Positions 9,239-17,569 of a stretch of DNA of 44,978 nt are shown here, one piece after another. Position numbers and translations under genes: made by a program. Below the pieces are notes generated by a model. That model had not been told where the DNA came from and searched no databases. It worked only from the letters and a program-made list of their open reading frames with translations. Location: NCBI GenBank assembly GCA_946405575.1, contig CAMJHP010000020.1, positions 1 through 44,978 of the forward strand, in the 5' to 3' direction. The first letter of the stretch is position 1, and each line of letters starts with the position of its first letter. This DNA is from an uncultured Bacteroidales bacterium. Lineage in GTDB: Bacteria; Bacteroidota; Bacteroidia; Bacteroidales; F082.

Positions 9239-9880
9239 ATGAAGAAGTTAGTAATATTTATCGGAGTTGTTTTTCTTTCATTAAGTGTTTTTGCACAAGA
9301 CAAAGGAGAAAAGTTTGTCGAGTTTGCAGGTTATTCGTGGTTTGGAAATACGAAAACAAAAGCTTCGAATGGTCATCAATATGCCACCTCCACCGTACCT
9401 TCAAACACTTATTATGGTTTCGAAACGAGTTTTGGCTATTTTGTGGCAAAGCGGTTCCTTTTGGGATTGTGTGCAGGTGTTGGGTATAGCGAAGTGCCAG
9501 ATAGGCAGGAAAACTCCGAATGGCTTTTTGTAAAGAATACTGCTCTGTGGCTAAAACCATACTTATCCTATTATGTCAAACTTGCAGATAGGTTTTTCTA
9601 TAAACCTAGGATAGGTATGGCATTTGAAATGGGAAATTCCAAGTATAATGAGACACTATATTTGACAGAGAAATACCCTTATAAGTCATTAGGTTTTTAT
9701 GTGGATTTTTTTGCACTGGAGTATCGTGTCGGCCAACATTTTGCTATAGGTGCCAATATCGGGCAGTTGAGCATGGCTAAATCTGTAATGGATATAGGCA
9801 CATCAGGCACAACTGTGACCACCAAACAATGGCATTTCGATTTCAATAGTTGTGAAGTTGCCGCGATGATTTACTTTTGA
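9239..9880 (+). CDS. Small outer-membrane beta-barrel protein
   Basis: 213 residues from ATG 9239. The signal peptide (MKKLVIFIGVVFLSLSVFAQ) begins exactly at this ATG, and a promoter element lies between it and the in-frame ATG 17 codons upstream. The mature part alternates aromatic and hydrophobic residues in short strands (YYGFETSFGYFVAKRFLLG; PYLSYYVKLADRFFYKPRIG; FAIGANIGQLSMAKS) and ends in a C-terminal Phe after AAMIY, as porin-like barrels do. It resembles the PorT / outer membrane protein beta-barrel group; function is unknown. It converges on hemW with only 12 bases between the stop codons and no visible terminator. Confidence 0.75.
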   Translation: MKKLVIFIGVVFLSLSVFAQDKGEKFVEFAGYSWFGNTKTKASNGHQYATSTVPSNTYYGFETSFGYFVAKRFLLGLCAGVGYSEVPDRQENSEWLFVKNTALWLKPYLSYYVKLADRFFYKPRIGMAFEMGNSKYNETLYLTEKYPYKSLGFYVDFFALEYRVGQHFAIGANIGQLSMAKSVMDIGTSGTTVTTKQWHFDFNSCEVAAMIYF

Positions 9881-9892
9881 TAGGACATCCTG

Positions 9893-11119
9893 TTAGTTAC
9901 CCCAAAACAATTCCTCTGCCACTCCATCGGTGAAAAGCATCTGCTCGTCAGTGAGGTAGAGGAATTCACGTGTCTGTGAGAGCCTGCCTTCGGCTATCAA
10001 AGGCTGGGCGTGCTGCTCGCAGTAGGTGGAGAAGCGTTCGCCCATTTCACGTTTCAGCCATTTCAAGTCAATGCCCCAATGGGTGCGCAGGCGCAGCATG
10101 ACGTATTCGTCGTATTGCTGCTCAGGAGAAAGTTGTTCTTTTTCAATTACGGGTTCTTGGACACGCTTTGCGTCATTGCGAGGAACGAAGCAATCCAGAT
10201 ACTGAAGCTCTTTGCCTGGATTGCTTCGTCGTTCCTCCTCGCAATGACGGGATGCGGCAACGAAAGCCTCACAATACCGTTCAACGCTGGAAACATTCCA
10301 TTGCCGTGAAGCGCCATTAAAAGAATGCGCCGAAGGCCCGAAGCCTATGTAAGGCGTCCCAAACCAATAGCTGGCGTTATGCTTCGAGTGCATGCCGCGT
10401 TTGCAGAAATTGGAAATCTCATAATGCAGATAACCATTTTCGGCGGCACGCTGGCAAAGAATCTCATAGTCGCGCAGGGTATCGTCTTCATTAATGGGTG
10501 GTACTTTTCCTAATTCAATCTGTTTGGTCAAAATGGCATTAGGTTCTAGGGTGAGCGCGTAGGCCGAGAGGTGGGGAAGACTATAGGCAAAGAAAATGTC
10601 CAAATTTTTGTTCCATTGTTCGGCATCGGAGGAGGGGAGACCATAGATGAGGTCGATGCTGATGTTGTCGAAACCAGCCTGCTTGGCCCAATCGATGCAG
10701 TGGCGGGCGTGTTGCGAGTCGTGGCGACGGCTCAGATACTTCAAGTCGTTGTCAAAGAAGCTTTGGATGCCGATGCTGAGCCTATTGACCCCAAGTTGTC
10801 GCAAGGCTTTGAGGTATTCCAACGACAGTGTGTCTGGGTTGGCCTCAAGGGTGATTTCGGCATTAGGGGTGATTGGATAATGTCGATTAATAAGGTGCAG
10901 CACGTCGCTGATTTCATTAATGGAGAACAGGGACGGTGTGCCGCCACCGAAATATATCGTATTGACGGCCTTGTCTTGCAAATAATCTTTCCGCGATACA
11001 ATCTCAGCCTTTAATGCCTCCAAAAACAGCTTTTTCAGCTTGAAGGAAGGGATGGAATAGAAGCCACAATAGGCGCATTTCGAATTGCAAAAAGGAATGT
11101 GGATGTAGATGCCAGCCAT
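9893..11119 (-). CDS. hemW: HemW-type radical SAM heme chaperone with an in-frame repeat insertion
   Basis: A 408-residue radical SAM protein. The cluster motif CNSKCAYC (Cys11, Cys15, Cys18) follows YIHIPF, then FGGGTPS, the LEANPDTL and GVNRLSIGIQSF segments, and a HemN-type C-terminal domain. It begins at the cluster domain with no N-terminal extension, as in HemW, which delivers heme and binds a 4Fe-4S cluster, rather than HemN. Residues about 291-317 (RHCEEERRSNPG... to PRNDAK) are not family sequence: they are the translation of a palindromic intergenic-type repeat at 10171-10249, and the protein is about 30 residues longer than typical. The frame stays open, so the protein is probably made. 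A terminator lies just upstream of the start. Confidence 0.9.
   Translation of the reverse strand: MAGIYIHIPFCNSKCAYCGFYSIPSFKLKKLFLEALKAEIVSRKDYLQDKAVNTIYFGGGTPSLFSINEISDVLHLINRHYPITPNAEITLEANPDTLSLEYLKALRQLGVNRLSIGIQSFFDNDLKYLSRRHDSQHARHCIDWAKQAGFDNISIDLIYGLPSSDAEQWNKNLDIFFAYSLPHLSAYALTLEPNAILTKQIELGKVPPINEDDTLRDYEILCQRAAENGYLHYEISNFCKRGMHSKHNASYWFGTPYIGFGPSAHSFNGASRQWNVSSVERYCEAFVAASRHCEEERRSNPGKELQYLDCFVPRNDAKRVQEPVIEKEQLSPEQQYDEYVMLRLRTHWGIDLKWLKREMGERFSTYCEQHAQPLIAEGRLSQTREFLYLTDEQMLFTDGVAEELFWGN
10171..10249. repeat. REP-like palindromic element inside hemW
   Basis: The left arm starts CGTCATTGCGAGGAACGAAG and ends CAATCCAG at 10198; the right arm (10216-10249) is its reverse complement, except that CGT and CTC are each duplicated (CGTCGT, CTCCTC), adding six bases. 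The 17-base loop is unrelated. The core GCGAGGAACGAAGCAA recurs in the 152-bp repeats at 27165 and 28450. Confidence 0.9.
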
Positions 11120-11132
11120 AGTGCAAAATTAT

Positions 11133-11160
11133 AAAAAGTTCCGCATTTGCGGAACTTTTT
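11133..11160 (-). terminator. Terminator after the FG-GAP gene
   Basis: Perfect 12-bp stem AAAAAGTTCCGC / GCGGAACTTTTT with loop ATTT; T-rich on the minus strand. It lies 32 bases past the FG-GAP stop codon and 13 bases before the hemW ATG, so hemW must have a promoter overlapping this site or be expressed by read-through. Confidence 0.88.
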
Positions 11161-11192
11161 AGTTTAAGGTTTGGAATTTAGAGATATGGCTT

Positions 11193-13169
11193 TTACTTTT
11201 TGACGACCAGTTTGATGGTTTTTTCTCCTTCATTGGTTTTGAGACAGATGAAATAGATGCCGTTTTGCAGGGGACTGATGTCGATAGCCTCGAAGCCTTT
11301 GTTGATGCTCAGTACCTTTTGTCCAACGATGTTGAACAACTCAACTTTCAGGATGCCCTTGCCTTCAACACGGAGTATGTCTTTTGCGGGATTTGGGTAG
11401 ATACAACTTTGTCCCCAATGCTCGTCGACTTCATCGGGAATCCACATTGCTTCAATGGTTTCACTCATCGCCTCACATTCGTTGCTATACACGGCGTTGA
11501 TATAATAAAGGTGGGTCTCGTAAGCATCTCCGAAGTCATAGTCGTTAAAATACGTATAGTCAGCGGGAAGCGTAGCTACCAGCTCGTCGTCTCGATAAAC
11601 CTGGAGCGCTATCAAGTCGCCCGTAGAGGTTTCCGAAGGAAGGTCCCAAAACAATCCAATATAGAAATAATCACCGCCTGTTTCCCATGTTAGGTTTTCA
11701 ATAGGATAACATTGAACTAGAACGTTTTCTTCATGAATCCACCCTATGCGGTCGTTGCTACCTTTGTAGGTGCCGTAGACCAAGTTATCAACAGGTTGGT
11801 TTAGTGCGTAGGCGGTCACATACACAGGGTCATCAGGTGAGAAATTCTGCACATAGGTCAAGGTGACGATTTCCAAGTTGCCGTCGCCGTCAATGTCGCC
11901 AAAGTTGGCACCATTCATATAGGAGAGACCTTGCGGGCGGAGTGGGAAGCCTTCGGTGATTTCCGTGTCGTCCATCTCCCAAGCGCGGATATAGCCTTCG
12001 TTTCCGTCCATCAGGTTGAAGTCGGTGATGATTTCATTCTCGCCGTCGCCGTCGATGTCGGCCACGGAAACGAAACCTTCGATGCCTGAGGTCAGGTTGA
12101 GCGGGAATCCAGGAGCCACGTTGCCTTCAATGTCGTATTGGTAGAATACGTTACCTTCACCCGACACGCCCATGAAGATGGCGTATTGGTCGCCGTTTTT
12201 GGCCACGGTTGGGGCGGAGTAGGTCCAATAGGAGACGGGTTTGGGCCATCCTGTGCGGTATTCGCCTGTGCTGGCATCACGCACGTAATGGTTTGGGTTG
12301 TCGCCGTGGCAGGCTCCTATGAGGCTCCAGTTGCCATCGCCTTCGAAGTCGACCACGAGCGGTGATTGGTAGGAATATTTGTAGGCTTCATTGCTTTCTA
12401 TCGTATAGATCAGCTCGCCCGTGTGGCTGATACAGTACAAAGCGGAAGTTGTGGAGGCGAAGATTTCAAGGGAGCCGTCGTTGTCGATGTCGGCCAAAGT
12501 GGGTGTAAAAGCGGGTGTGGAAGGCAGTTCAAAGGGGAATCCTAGCATCTCTTCGCCTTGGAGGTTCCACACATGGATGCCAGCAGAGATGTTGGCCGAG
12601 GCCTTGCCGCGACCACAGAAGATGATTTCCAATTCACTGTCGTTGTTGAGGTCGGCCAAAACGGGTGCGCAGATAAGCGGATTGTTGTTGGTGACTGTGG
12701 CGAGCAAGACATTGCCAGCAGCATCGAAGATGTTGATGCCGCCGCGAGCATTGCCATAGGCAGTGAGGGCTACGATCTCAAGTATCCCGTCATTGTTGAT
12801 ATCACCGATGGCAGCAGGATATTGGGCCATGCCTCCGACTAAGGCCTGCGTCCAAAGCACGTTGCCTTGTCCGTCGATGACGTTGATTTCCTCGTTGTGG
12901 CAGAGAATGATTTCATCGGCACCATCGTTGTTGAGGTCGGCCAAAGCCAGACCGCGCATCGGCTTGTAGGTGGTGTTGGAACTGAAACTCAGAGGGAAGC
13001 CTTGCATAGGTGTCAGGCCATCGCGGGCCTTTGGAGGCAGTTGTGTCTGTATGGTTTCGGTGCGGATTACACCATCTTCGTTGAGGAAAGCACGAGTTGC
13101 CGGCTGTTGGGCATTAATTCCCAATGTCAGCGAAAAGAAAGCTAGGAATAGTAGAGATAACTTTTTCAT
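11193..13169 (-). CDS. FG-GAP/VCBS repeat protein with type IX secretion tail
   Basis: A 658-residue secreted protein. The signal peptide (MKKLSLLFLAFFSLTLGINA) is followed by a series of FG-GAP-type calcium-binding loops that predict a beta-propeller: DLNNDGADEIIL, DINNDGILEIVAL, DLNNDSELEIIF, DIDNDGSLEIFA, DIDGDGENEIIT and DIDGDGNLEIVT. After a linker of fibronectin-like character comes a C-terminal type A sorting domain (about 590-658) with YPNPAKD, NIVGQKVL, LQNGIYF and the basic end KLVVKK. The T9SS exports such proteins and removes the tail, fixing them to the cell surface or releasing them. No enzymatic domain is visible, so a binding role is inferred. Monocistronic, with a terminator after it. 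Confidence 0.9.
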   Translation of the reverse strand: MKKLSLLFLAFFSLTLGINAQQPATRAFLNEDGVIRTETIQTQLPPKARDGLTPMQGFPLSFSSNTTYKPMRGLALADLNNDGADEIILCHNEEINVIDGQGNVLWTQALVGGMAQYPAAIGDINNDGILEIVALTAYGNARGGINIFDAAGNVLLATVTNNNPLICAPVLADLNNDSELEIIFCGRGKASANISAGIHVWNLQGEEMLGFPFELPSTPAFTPTLADIDNDGSLEIFASTTSALYCISHTGELIYTIESNEAYKYSYQSPLVVDFEGDGNWSLIGACHGDNPNHYVRDASTGEYRTGWPKPVSYWTYSAPTVAKNGDQYAIFMGVSGEGNVFYQYDIEGNVAPGFPLNLTSGIEGFVSVADIDGDGENEIITDFNLMDGNEGYIRAWEMDDTEITEGFPLRPQGLSYMNGANFGDIDGDGNLEIVTLTYVQNFSPDDPVYVTAYALNQPVDNLVYGTYKGSNDRIGWIHEENVLVQCYPIENLTWETGGDYFYIGLFWDLPSETSTGDLIALQVYRDDELVATLPADYTYFNDYDFGDAYETHLYYINAVYSNECEAMSETIEAMWIPDEVDEHWGQSCIYPNPAKDILRVEGKGILKVELFNIVGQKVLSINKGFEAIDISPLQNGIYFICLKTNEGEKTIKLVVKK

Positions 13170-13194
13170 AGTGATGTGTTTTGATGTAAAGGAA

Positions 13195-13236
13195 AGGCCG
13201 TCTCATTGCCAGTGTCACCAGCGAATGAAACGGCCT
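13195..13236 (-). terminator. Probable terminator after the aquaporin gene
   Basis: Stem AGGCCGTCTCATT / AATGAAACGGCCT with one mismatch and a 16-base loop; on the minus strand it is followed by TTCCTTT, a weak T-tract. It also falls in the leader of the FG-GAP gene. Confidence 0.6.
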
Positions 13237-13260
13237 GAAACCATTAATTAATGATACAGA

Positions 13261-13989
13261 TTATTTCTCTTTCTTGCAACCGCAAAGACACTTGTAGCAA
13301 AGGCCGGCGAGGCAAGCACCAACGAGCGGAGCCACGATGAAGAGCCAAACTTGACTCATAGCACTCCAAACACCATTGGTATTGGAGAACAAGGCCACGC
13401 CAAGTGAACGTGCGGGGTTAACAGAAGTATTGGTCAGCGGGATACTGATGAGGTGGATGAGCACCAAGGTAAGGCCGATGGCCAGACCGCCGAACTTGCC
13501 GTTGGCATGGCAACTGTCGGTAACGCCGAGGATGACCATCAGGAATACGAAGGTCAGCAGGCATTCAACGAGGAAAGCACCGCCAGTGGAGATGGCTTGG
13601 TAGCCCGTTTCGGGACCGCCGCAAGCCTTCTGGAAAGCTTCACCAAAGCCGTTGGATGCAAAGACACCGGTAGCGCCACCGCCGATGGCATTCCAAATCA
13701 CAAGGAGCAAAGCACCAGCGATGATACCGCCGATGAATTGGGCAGCCCAGTAAACGAGCATCTCCTTTAAGCTCATACGGCCGTTAGCCCATACGCCAAA
13801 GCTTACAGCTGGATTGAGATGGGCACCCGAGATATGGCCGATGCCATAGGCCATAGCCACTACGGTGAGACCGAAAGCGATGGCAACGCCAAGGAATCCA
13901 ACATGACCGAAGAGTGCGGTACCGCAACCTCCGAAAACCAAAACGAACGTGCCGAATAATTCGGCGAAAAACTTGTTGCTTGTTTTCAT
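13261..13989 (-). CDS. aqpZ: Aquaporin (AqpZ-type MIP channel)
   Basis: A 242-residue inner-membrane channel with six hydrophobic segments and both half-helix motifs: SGAHLNPAVS (NPA at 59-61) and NTSVNPARSLG (NPA at 191-193, followed by the selectivity-filter Arg). The FAELFGTFVLVFGGCGTAL start and the SIPLTNTSVNPARS spacing fit water-selective AqpZ rather than the GlpF glycerol facilitators, which usually have Asp after the second NPA. The last ten residues (CYKCLCGCKKEK region) are unusually Cys-rich. It has its own promoter and a probable terminator. Confidence 0.93.
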   Translation of the reverse strand: MKTSNKFFAELFGTFVLVFGGCGTALFGHVGFLGVAIAFGLTVVAMAYGIGHISGAHLNPAVSFGVWANGRMSLKEMLVYWAAQFIGGIIAGALLLVIWNAIGGGATGVFASNGFGEAFQKACGGPETGYQAISTGGAFLVECLLTFVFLMVILGVTDSCHANGKFGGLAIGLTLVLIHLISIPLTNTSVNPARSLGVALFSNTNGVWSAMSQVWLFIVAPLVGACLAGLCYKCLCGCKKEK

Positions 13990-14073
13990 AACTTTTTAAA
14001 TTTAGTTAGTTATTAGTGATTTAAAGATTTTATCCGATGATAGGTCAATTATCCAGTTCATTTTTCAATACTG

Positions 14074-14104
14074 CAAAAATACAAAAAACTTATTAGAACA
14101 CAAT
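14074..14104 (-). promoter_or_regulatory. Promoter of the aquaporin gene
   Basis: On the minus strand TATTTTTG (14081-14074), followed by C, fits the -7 element. ATTG (14104-14101) lies 19 bases upstream and is a near match to the -33 TTTG. It is back to back with the tolC promoter. Confidence 0.6.
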
Positions 14105-14138
14105 TTTTTGTTGTTTTTATGATTTTGAGTTTTTTTTC

Positions 14139-14146
14139 TATCTTTG
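14139..14146 (+). promoter_or_regulatory. -7 element for the tolC-macAB block
   Basis: TATCTTTG followed by C is an excellent TAnnTTTG match, 20 bases upstream of ATG 14167. It lies downstream of the in-frame ATG at 14119, ruling that start out. Confidence 0.65.
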
Positions 14147-14166
14147 CACTTCCTAAATATCAAATT

Positions 14167-15471
14167 ATGAAGGTGCTAATGAAGATATTGATTATTGCCT
14201 TTTTTGTTTTGCTTGTTTTTTCGGGTATGGCGCAGGAGACAAATTCCTACCGTTTTTCGCTTGAAGACTGCATCCGCTTTGCGTTTACCAACAGCTATGA
14301 GCGCAAGTCGATGAAACTGACAAGCAAGACTTTGGAAACGACTTACGAGCAATCGAAACAGCAGCGTCTACCCAACTTAAGTGCTTCGGTGGGACAGAAT
14401 TTCTCAAATAATGAAAACGGTTGGTCGACTTCGGGTAATGTGGGAGTTGGCTCCTCGGTGACTATTTATCAAGGCGGCAGCATCAACAATACCATTGAGC
14501 AGAACCGCCTTAATGTGGAGCGTAACGAGGTGTTGTTGGAACGCTACGACAATCAACTCGCAACTCAGATTTTGCAGAAATTCCTCACTATCCTCGGTAA
14601 TCAGGAATTGCTGAATTATCAACTTGAGGTGATGAACACCAGTCGAGAGCAGTTAAAGCAAGGCCAATCGCGTCATAGGGTTGGAACCATCCTTGAGAGC
14701 GACTTGTTGCTGCTTGAGGCGCAATACTATAGCGATTCGAACAATGTGGTCGACACCCGCATTAATATCGAGAATAATCTGCTGGATTTGAAGGTGTTGC
14801 TTTCTATGAATCCGACAGATGAGCTGGAAATTGTCTTTCCCAACACCGATAATCTTGATGGCTTGAAAGAATCATTGCCGTCAGAAGAGGAAGCCATCAG
14901 CCTTGCCATAGAATATATGCCTGATTTGCGCATAAGCGACTATGATATCCGTTTGGCCGAAAAGGGTGTGGATTTGGCGCGAGGCAACTACTTCCCGTCC
15001 ATCTCCGCCAACGCCAACGTGGGTATGGGCGTGTTATCGTTCGACGGCGAGGACAACTCGAAGTGGTATGGCAAGCCAACTGAGAGTGTGGGTGTCTCGG
15101 TGAGTATCCCGATTTATAGTCGTGGCCAAACCAAAGCCAACGTGAAGAAGAGCCGTATCGCTTTGGAACAGGCCCAGTTGGACTATGAGCAGTCGGCTCT
15201 TTCTGTACGTCAAACAGTGGCGCAGGCCTACCGCGATGTGGTTTTGGCTTACAATGCGTATAAGGTGTCGCAGGTGAGGGAGAACGCCTATAGTAAGAGT
15301 TTTAATGCATATAACATTCAATATCAATATGGTACAATAACGACAGTGGAATTGCTGCAGCAACAGAACAATTACCTGAACGTATTGAATTCCTACATTC
15401 AGAACAAGTATTCGTTGGTGATGAAACGGAAGATTTTGGATGTCTATATGGGGAAACAGATAGGATTATAA
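14167..15471 (+). CDS. TolC-family outer-membrane efflux channel
   Basis: 434 residues from ATG 14167, chosen because the signal peptide (MKVLMKILIIAFFVLLVFSG to MAQ) starts there and the promoter -7 box lies between it and the earlier in-frame ATG. The mature part has two OEP repeats with long coiled-coil stretches: the first from about 25 to 215 (SLEDCIRFAFTNSYERKSM), the second from about 235 (EEAISLAIEYMPDLRISDYD). The barrel strands include GVSVSIPIYSRGQTKANVKK and the N-terminal repeat has the analogous GSSVTIYQGGSINN. TolC trimers form the exit duct of tripartite pumps; the next genes supply adaptor, ATPase and permease. Confidence 0.92.
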   Translation: MKVLMKILIIAFFVLLVFSGMAQETNSYRFSLEDCIRFAFTNSYERKSMKLTSKTLETTYEQSKQQRLPNLSASVGQNFSNNENGWSTSGNVGVGSSVTIYQGGSINNTIEQNRLNVERNEVLLERYDNQLATQILQKFLTILGNQELLNYQLEVMNTSREQLKQGQSRHRVGTILESDLLLLEAQYYSDSNNVVDTRINIENNLLDLKVLLSMNPTDELEIVFPNTDNLDGLKESLPSEEEAISLAIEYMPDLRISDYDIRLAEKGVDLARGNYFPSISANANVGMGVLSFDGEDNSKWYGKPTESVGVSVSIPIYSRGQTKANVKKSRIALEQAQLDYEQSALSVRQTVAQAYRDVVLAYNAYKVSQVRENAYSKSFNAYNIQYQYGTITTVELLQQQNNYLNVLNSYIQNKYSLVMKRKILDVYMGKQIGL

Positions 15472-15530
15472 GTTTAGAGTTGAGTATATGGAGTTTAAAG
15501 TCGTAGGACTATACATTGTGGCAGCCGCAA
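15472..15530 (+). repeat. Dispersed intergenic repeat fragment
   Basis: Contains GTTTAGAGTTGAG, GGAGTTTAAAGT, then GTAGGACTATACATTGTGGC followed by AGCCG. The same words in the same order occur at 27130-27355 and 28440-28615 (GGAGTTTGGGGTAGTAGGGC, TACTGTGGCAGCCG). It looks like an eroded copy of the same repeat family. Confidence 0.5.
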
Positions 15531-15556
15531 GAAAAAACGAAAATTGAAAATACTAT

Positions 15557-16816
15557 ATGAAGAAGAAAAGAAAAATAGGACTGATTATTCTCGGGATTGT
15601 TGTGGTGGCAATCGCAGCCTTTCTGATTGTAAAGGCCAAAAAATCAGCAAACAAGGAATTAGTGATTAGAACCCATACGGTGGAGGTGTATACCGTTGAG
15701 AATACTGTTACTGCGACGGGTACCATTGAGCCGGTGGAGACCGTGGAAGTCGGTACTCAGGTTTCGGGTAAAGTGGAAAAAATCTACGTTGACTTCAACG
15801 ACGTGGTGAAAAAAGGTCAGCTGATGGCCGAATTGGACAAACAGACACTCAATCAAAGTTTGAGCCGTGCCAAAGCGAGTCTCACCTCTGCGGAGAGTCA
15901 GCTCAACTATGCCAAGCTGACTTATGAGCGTACCAAGCAACTCTATGAGGCGAATGCTGCTACCTTGGCTGCCTACCAAGAAGCACAAAACGCTTACACC
16001 CAGGCGCAGATGAGCAAGCGAAACGCCCAAGCTTCCTACGACCAGGCACGGGTTGATTTGGCCTATGCTGAAATCTATTCGCCCATCGATGGAATCGTTC
16101 TCGACCGCGCCGTTGAGGTAGGCCAGACCGTGGCTGCCTCTTTCAGCACGCCAACCTTGTTCACCTTGGCTAACGACTTGACCAAAATGCAGGTGGAAGC
16201 CGACGTCGACGAGGCCGACATTGGGCAAGTGAAAGTGGGGCAGCGTGTTTCTTTTACCGTCGATGCCTATATGGATGAGACCTTCAACGGCACCGTGAAC
16301 CAAATCCGTATGAAGCCTACCACTACAAGCAATGTGGTGACTTATACTGTCATCATTGAAGCTCCCAACCCAGAACAGAAGCTCTTTCCAGGTATGACCG
16401 CCAGCGTGACCATCGTCACTGAGGAGCAAACGGGTTTGGCTGTCCCAGCTGAGGCATTCAACTTTTCACCTGACGAGCAAGTGTTGAAGGCTATACGCAA
16501 GGCCGACAAGCCTGAAGGCCAACGCCCACAACCGCCTAAGATGCAAGAAGGCGAACCTCAATCTAATCACACAGTGGTATGGCTCAAAAGGGGAGATGAT
16601 ATGATGCCGCGTCCCGTCACGGTGGGTATGAGCGACGGTGCCTACAAGATTATCGAACAAGGCGTGCAGGCCGGTGATTCAGTGGTGCTTTCCGCACAGT
16701 TCGTGGTTAAGGAGAAAGAAGTGAAGAAGGGCGAGAACCCCTTTATGCCTGGCCCTCCCGGAAGGAATAGGAACAATAACAGCAATAAAGGTGGCAACTC
16801 AAACGGCCAGAAATAA
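15557..16816 (+). CDS. macA: MacA-type periplasmic adaptor (HlyD/RND-MFP family)
   Basis: A 419-residue membrane-fusion protein. One N-terminal anchor (about 7-26, GLIILGIVVVAIAAFLIV) precedes a first lipoyl half (TVTATGTIEPVETVEVGTQV), an alpha-hairpin (about 90-165), the second lipoyl half (DLAYAEIYSPIDGIVLDRAV), a beta-barrel domain and a membrane-proximal domain. The C-terminus ends in a Pro/Gly/Asn-rich tail (MPGPPGRNRNNNSNKGGN). It links the inner-membrane MacB to TolC. Two bases separate its stop from the ATPase gene, so the genes are one operon. Confidence 0.92.
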   Translation: MKKKRKIGLIILGIVVVAIAAFLIVKAKKSANKELVIRTHTVEVYTVENTVTATGTIEPVETVEVGTQVSGKVEKIYVDFNDVVKKGQLMAELDKQTLNQSLSRAKASLTSAESQLNYAKLTYERTKQLYEANAATLAAYQEAQNAYTQAQMSKRNAQASYDQARVDLAYAEIYSPIDGIVLDRAVEVGQTVAASFSTPTLFTLANDLTKMQVEADVDEADIGQVKVGQRVSFTVDAYMDETFNGTVNQIRMKPTTTSNVVTYTVIIEAPNPEQKLFPGMTASVTIVTEEQTGLAVPAEAFNFSPDEQVLKAIRKADKPEGQRPQPPKMQEGEPQSNHTVVWLKRGDDMMPRPVTVGMSDGAYKIIEQGVQAGDSVVLSAQFVVKEKEVKKGENPFMPGPPGRNRNNNSNKGGNSNGQK

Positions 16817-16818
16817 TC

Positions 16819-17568
16819 ATGAGCGAGCGGCATTCTATCATTAAGGTTGAGAACCTCAAGAGGACTTTTGTCGTAGGTAGTGAGGAGGTGCATGCACTCA
16901 AGGGTGTATCGTTCGACATCTGCCAAGGTGAGTTCGTGAGCATTATGGGCTCTTCGGGTAGTGGCAAGTCTACCCTGCTCAACATCCTTGGTTGCCTCGA
17001 CCAACCCACTTCGGGTGAGTATTATATTGATGGCATTTCGGTCAGGGAAAGAACAAAAAACGAACTTTCTGACATCCGCAACCGCAAAATCGGCTTTGTG
17101 TTTCAGTCGTATAACCTTTTGCCGCGCACTTCAGCACTGGAGAATGTGGAGTTGCCTTTAGTGTATAATCCTGACGTGTCGCATCGCGAACGTCGCGAAA
17201 AAGCTCAATATGCCTTGGAATTGGTGGGCTTGAAAGACCGTATGGGGCATATGCCCAACCAACTATCGGGCGGCCAGCAGCAGCGTGTTGCCATCGCCCG
17301 TGCTTTGGTGAATGATCCTGTTATTGTGTTGGCAGATGAAGCCACTGGTAACCTTGACACCCGTACTTCCTACGAGATTATGAGCCTATTTCAGAATCTT
17401 CATAAGCAAGGCAAGACCATTGCTTTTGTGACGCACGAGTCTGACATTGCAGTATTTACGAGTAGAACCATCTTTCTTCGCGATGGTCACATCCTTCGCG
17501 ATGAGTCCGTGACGACCAAATCAGCGGCCGAGGCCCTTGCGGCTTTGCCGATTGAAAACGATTATTGA
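16819..17568 (+). CDS. ABC transporter ATP-binding protein, MacB/LolD type
   Basis: 249 residues with a complete nucleotide-binding domain: Walker [10 protein letters not shown] (44-52), Q-loop [11 protein letters not shown], signature [15 protein letters not shown], Walker [14 protein letters not shown] and the H-loop FVTHESD. E. coli MacB carries this domain fused to its permease; here it is a separate gene followed directly by the permease, which is common in Bacteroidota. It powers mechanotransmission-type export of substrates from the periplasm. Two bases from macA; the stop precedes the permease ATG by one base. Confidence 0.94.
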   Translation: MSERHSIIKVENLKRTFVVGSEEVHALKGVSFDICQGEFVSIMGSSGSGKSTLLNILGCLDQPTSGEYYIDGISVRERTKNELSDIRNRKIGFVFQSYNLLPRTSALENVELPLVYNPDVSHRERREKAQYALELVGLKDRMGHMPNQLSGGQQQRVAIARALVNDPVIVLADEATGNLDTRTSYEIMSLFQNLHKQGKTIAFVTHESDIAVFTSRTIFLRDGHILRDESVTTKSAAEALAALPIENDY

Positions 17569-17569
17569 T

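Noticed and set aside
10010-10309. Plus-strand frame opposite hemW
   Set aside because: Arises partly from the palindromic repeat and has no coding features; hemW on the minus strand is clear.
14119-14166. Upstream start for the TolC protein
   Set aside because: It precedes the -7 element at 14139-14146 and would put non-signal residues before the signal peptide.
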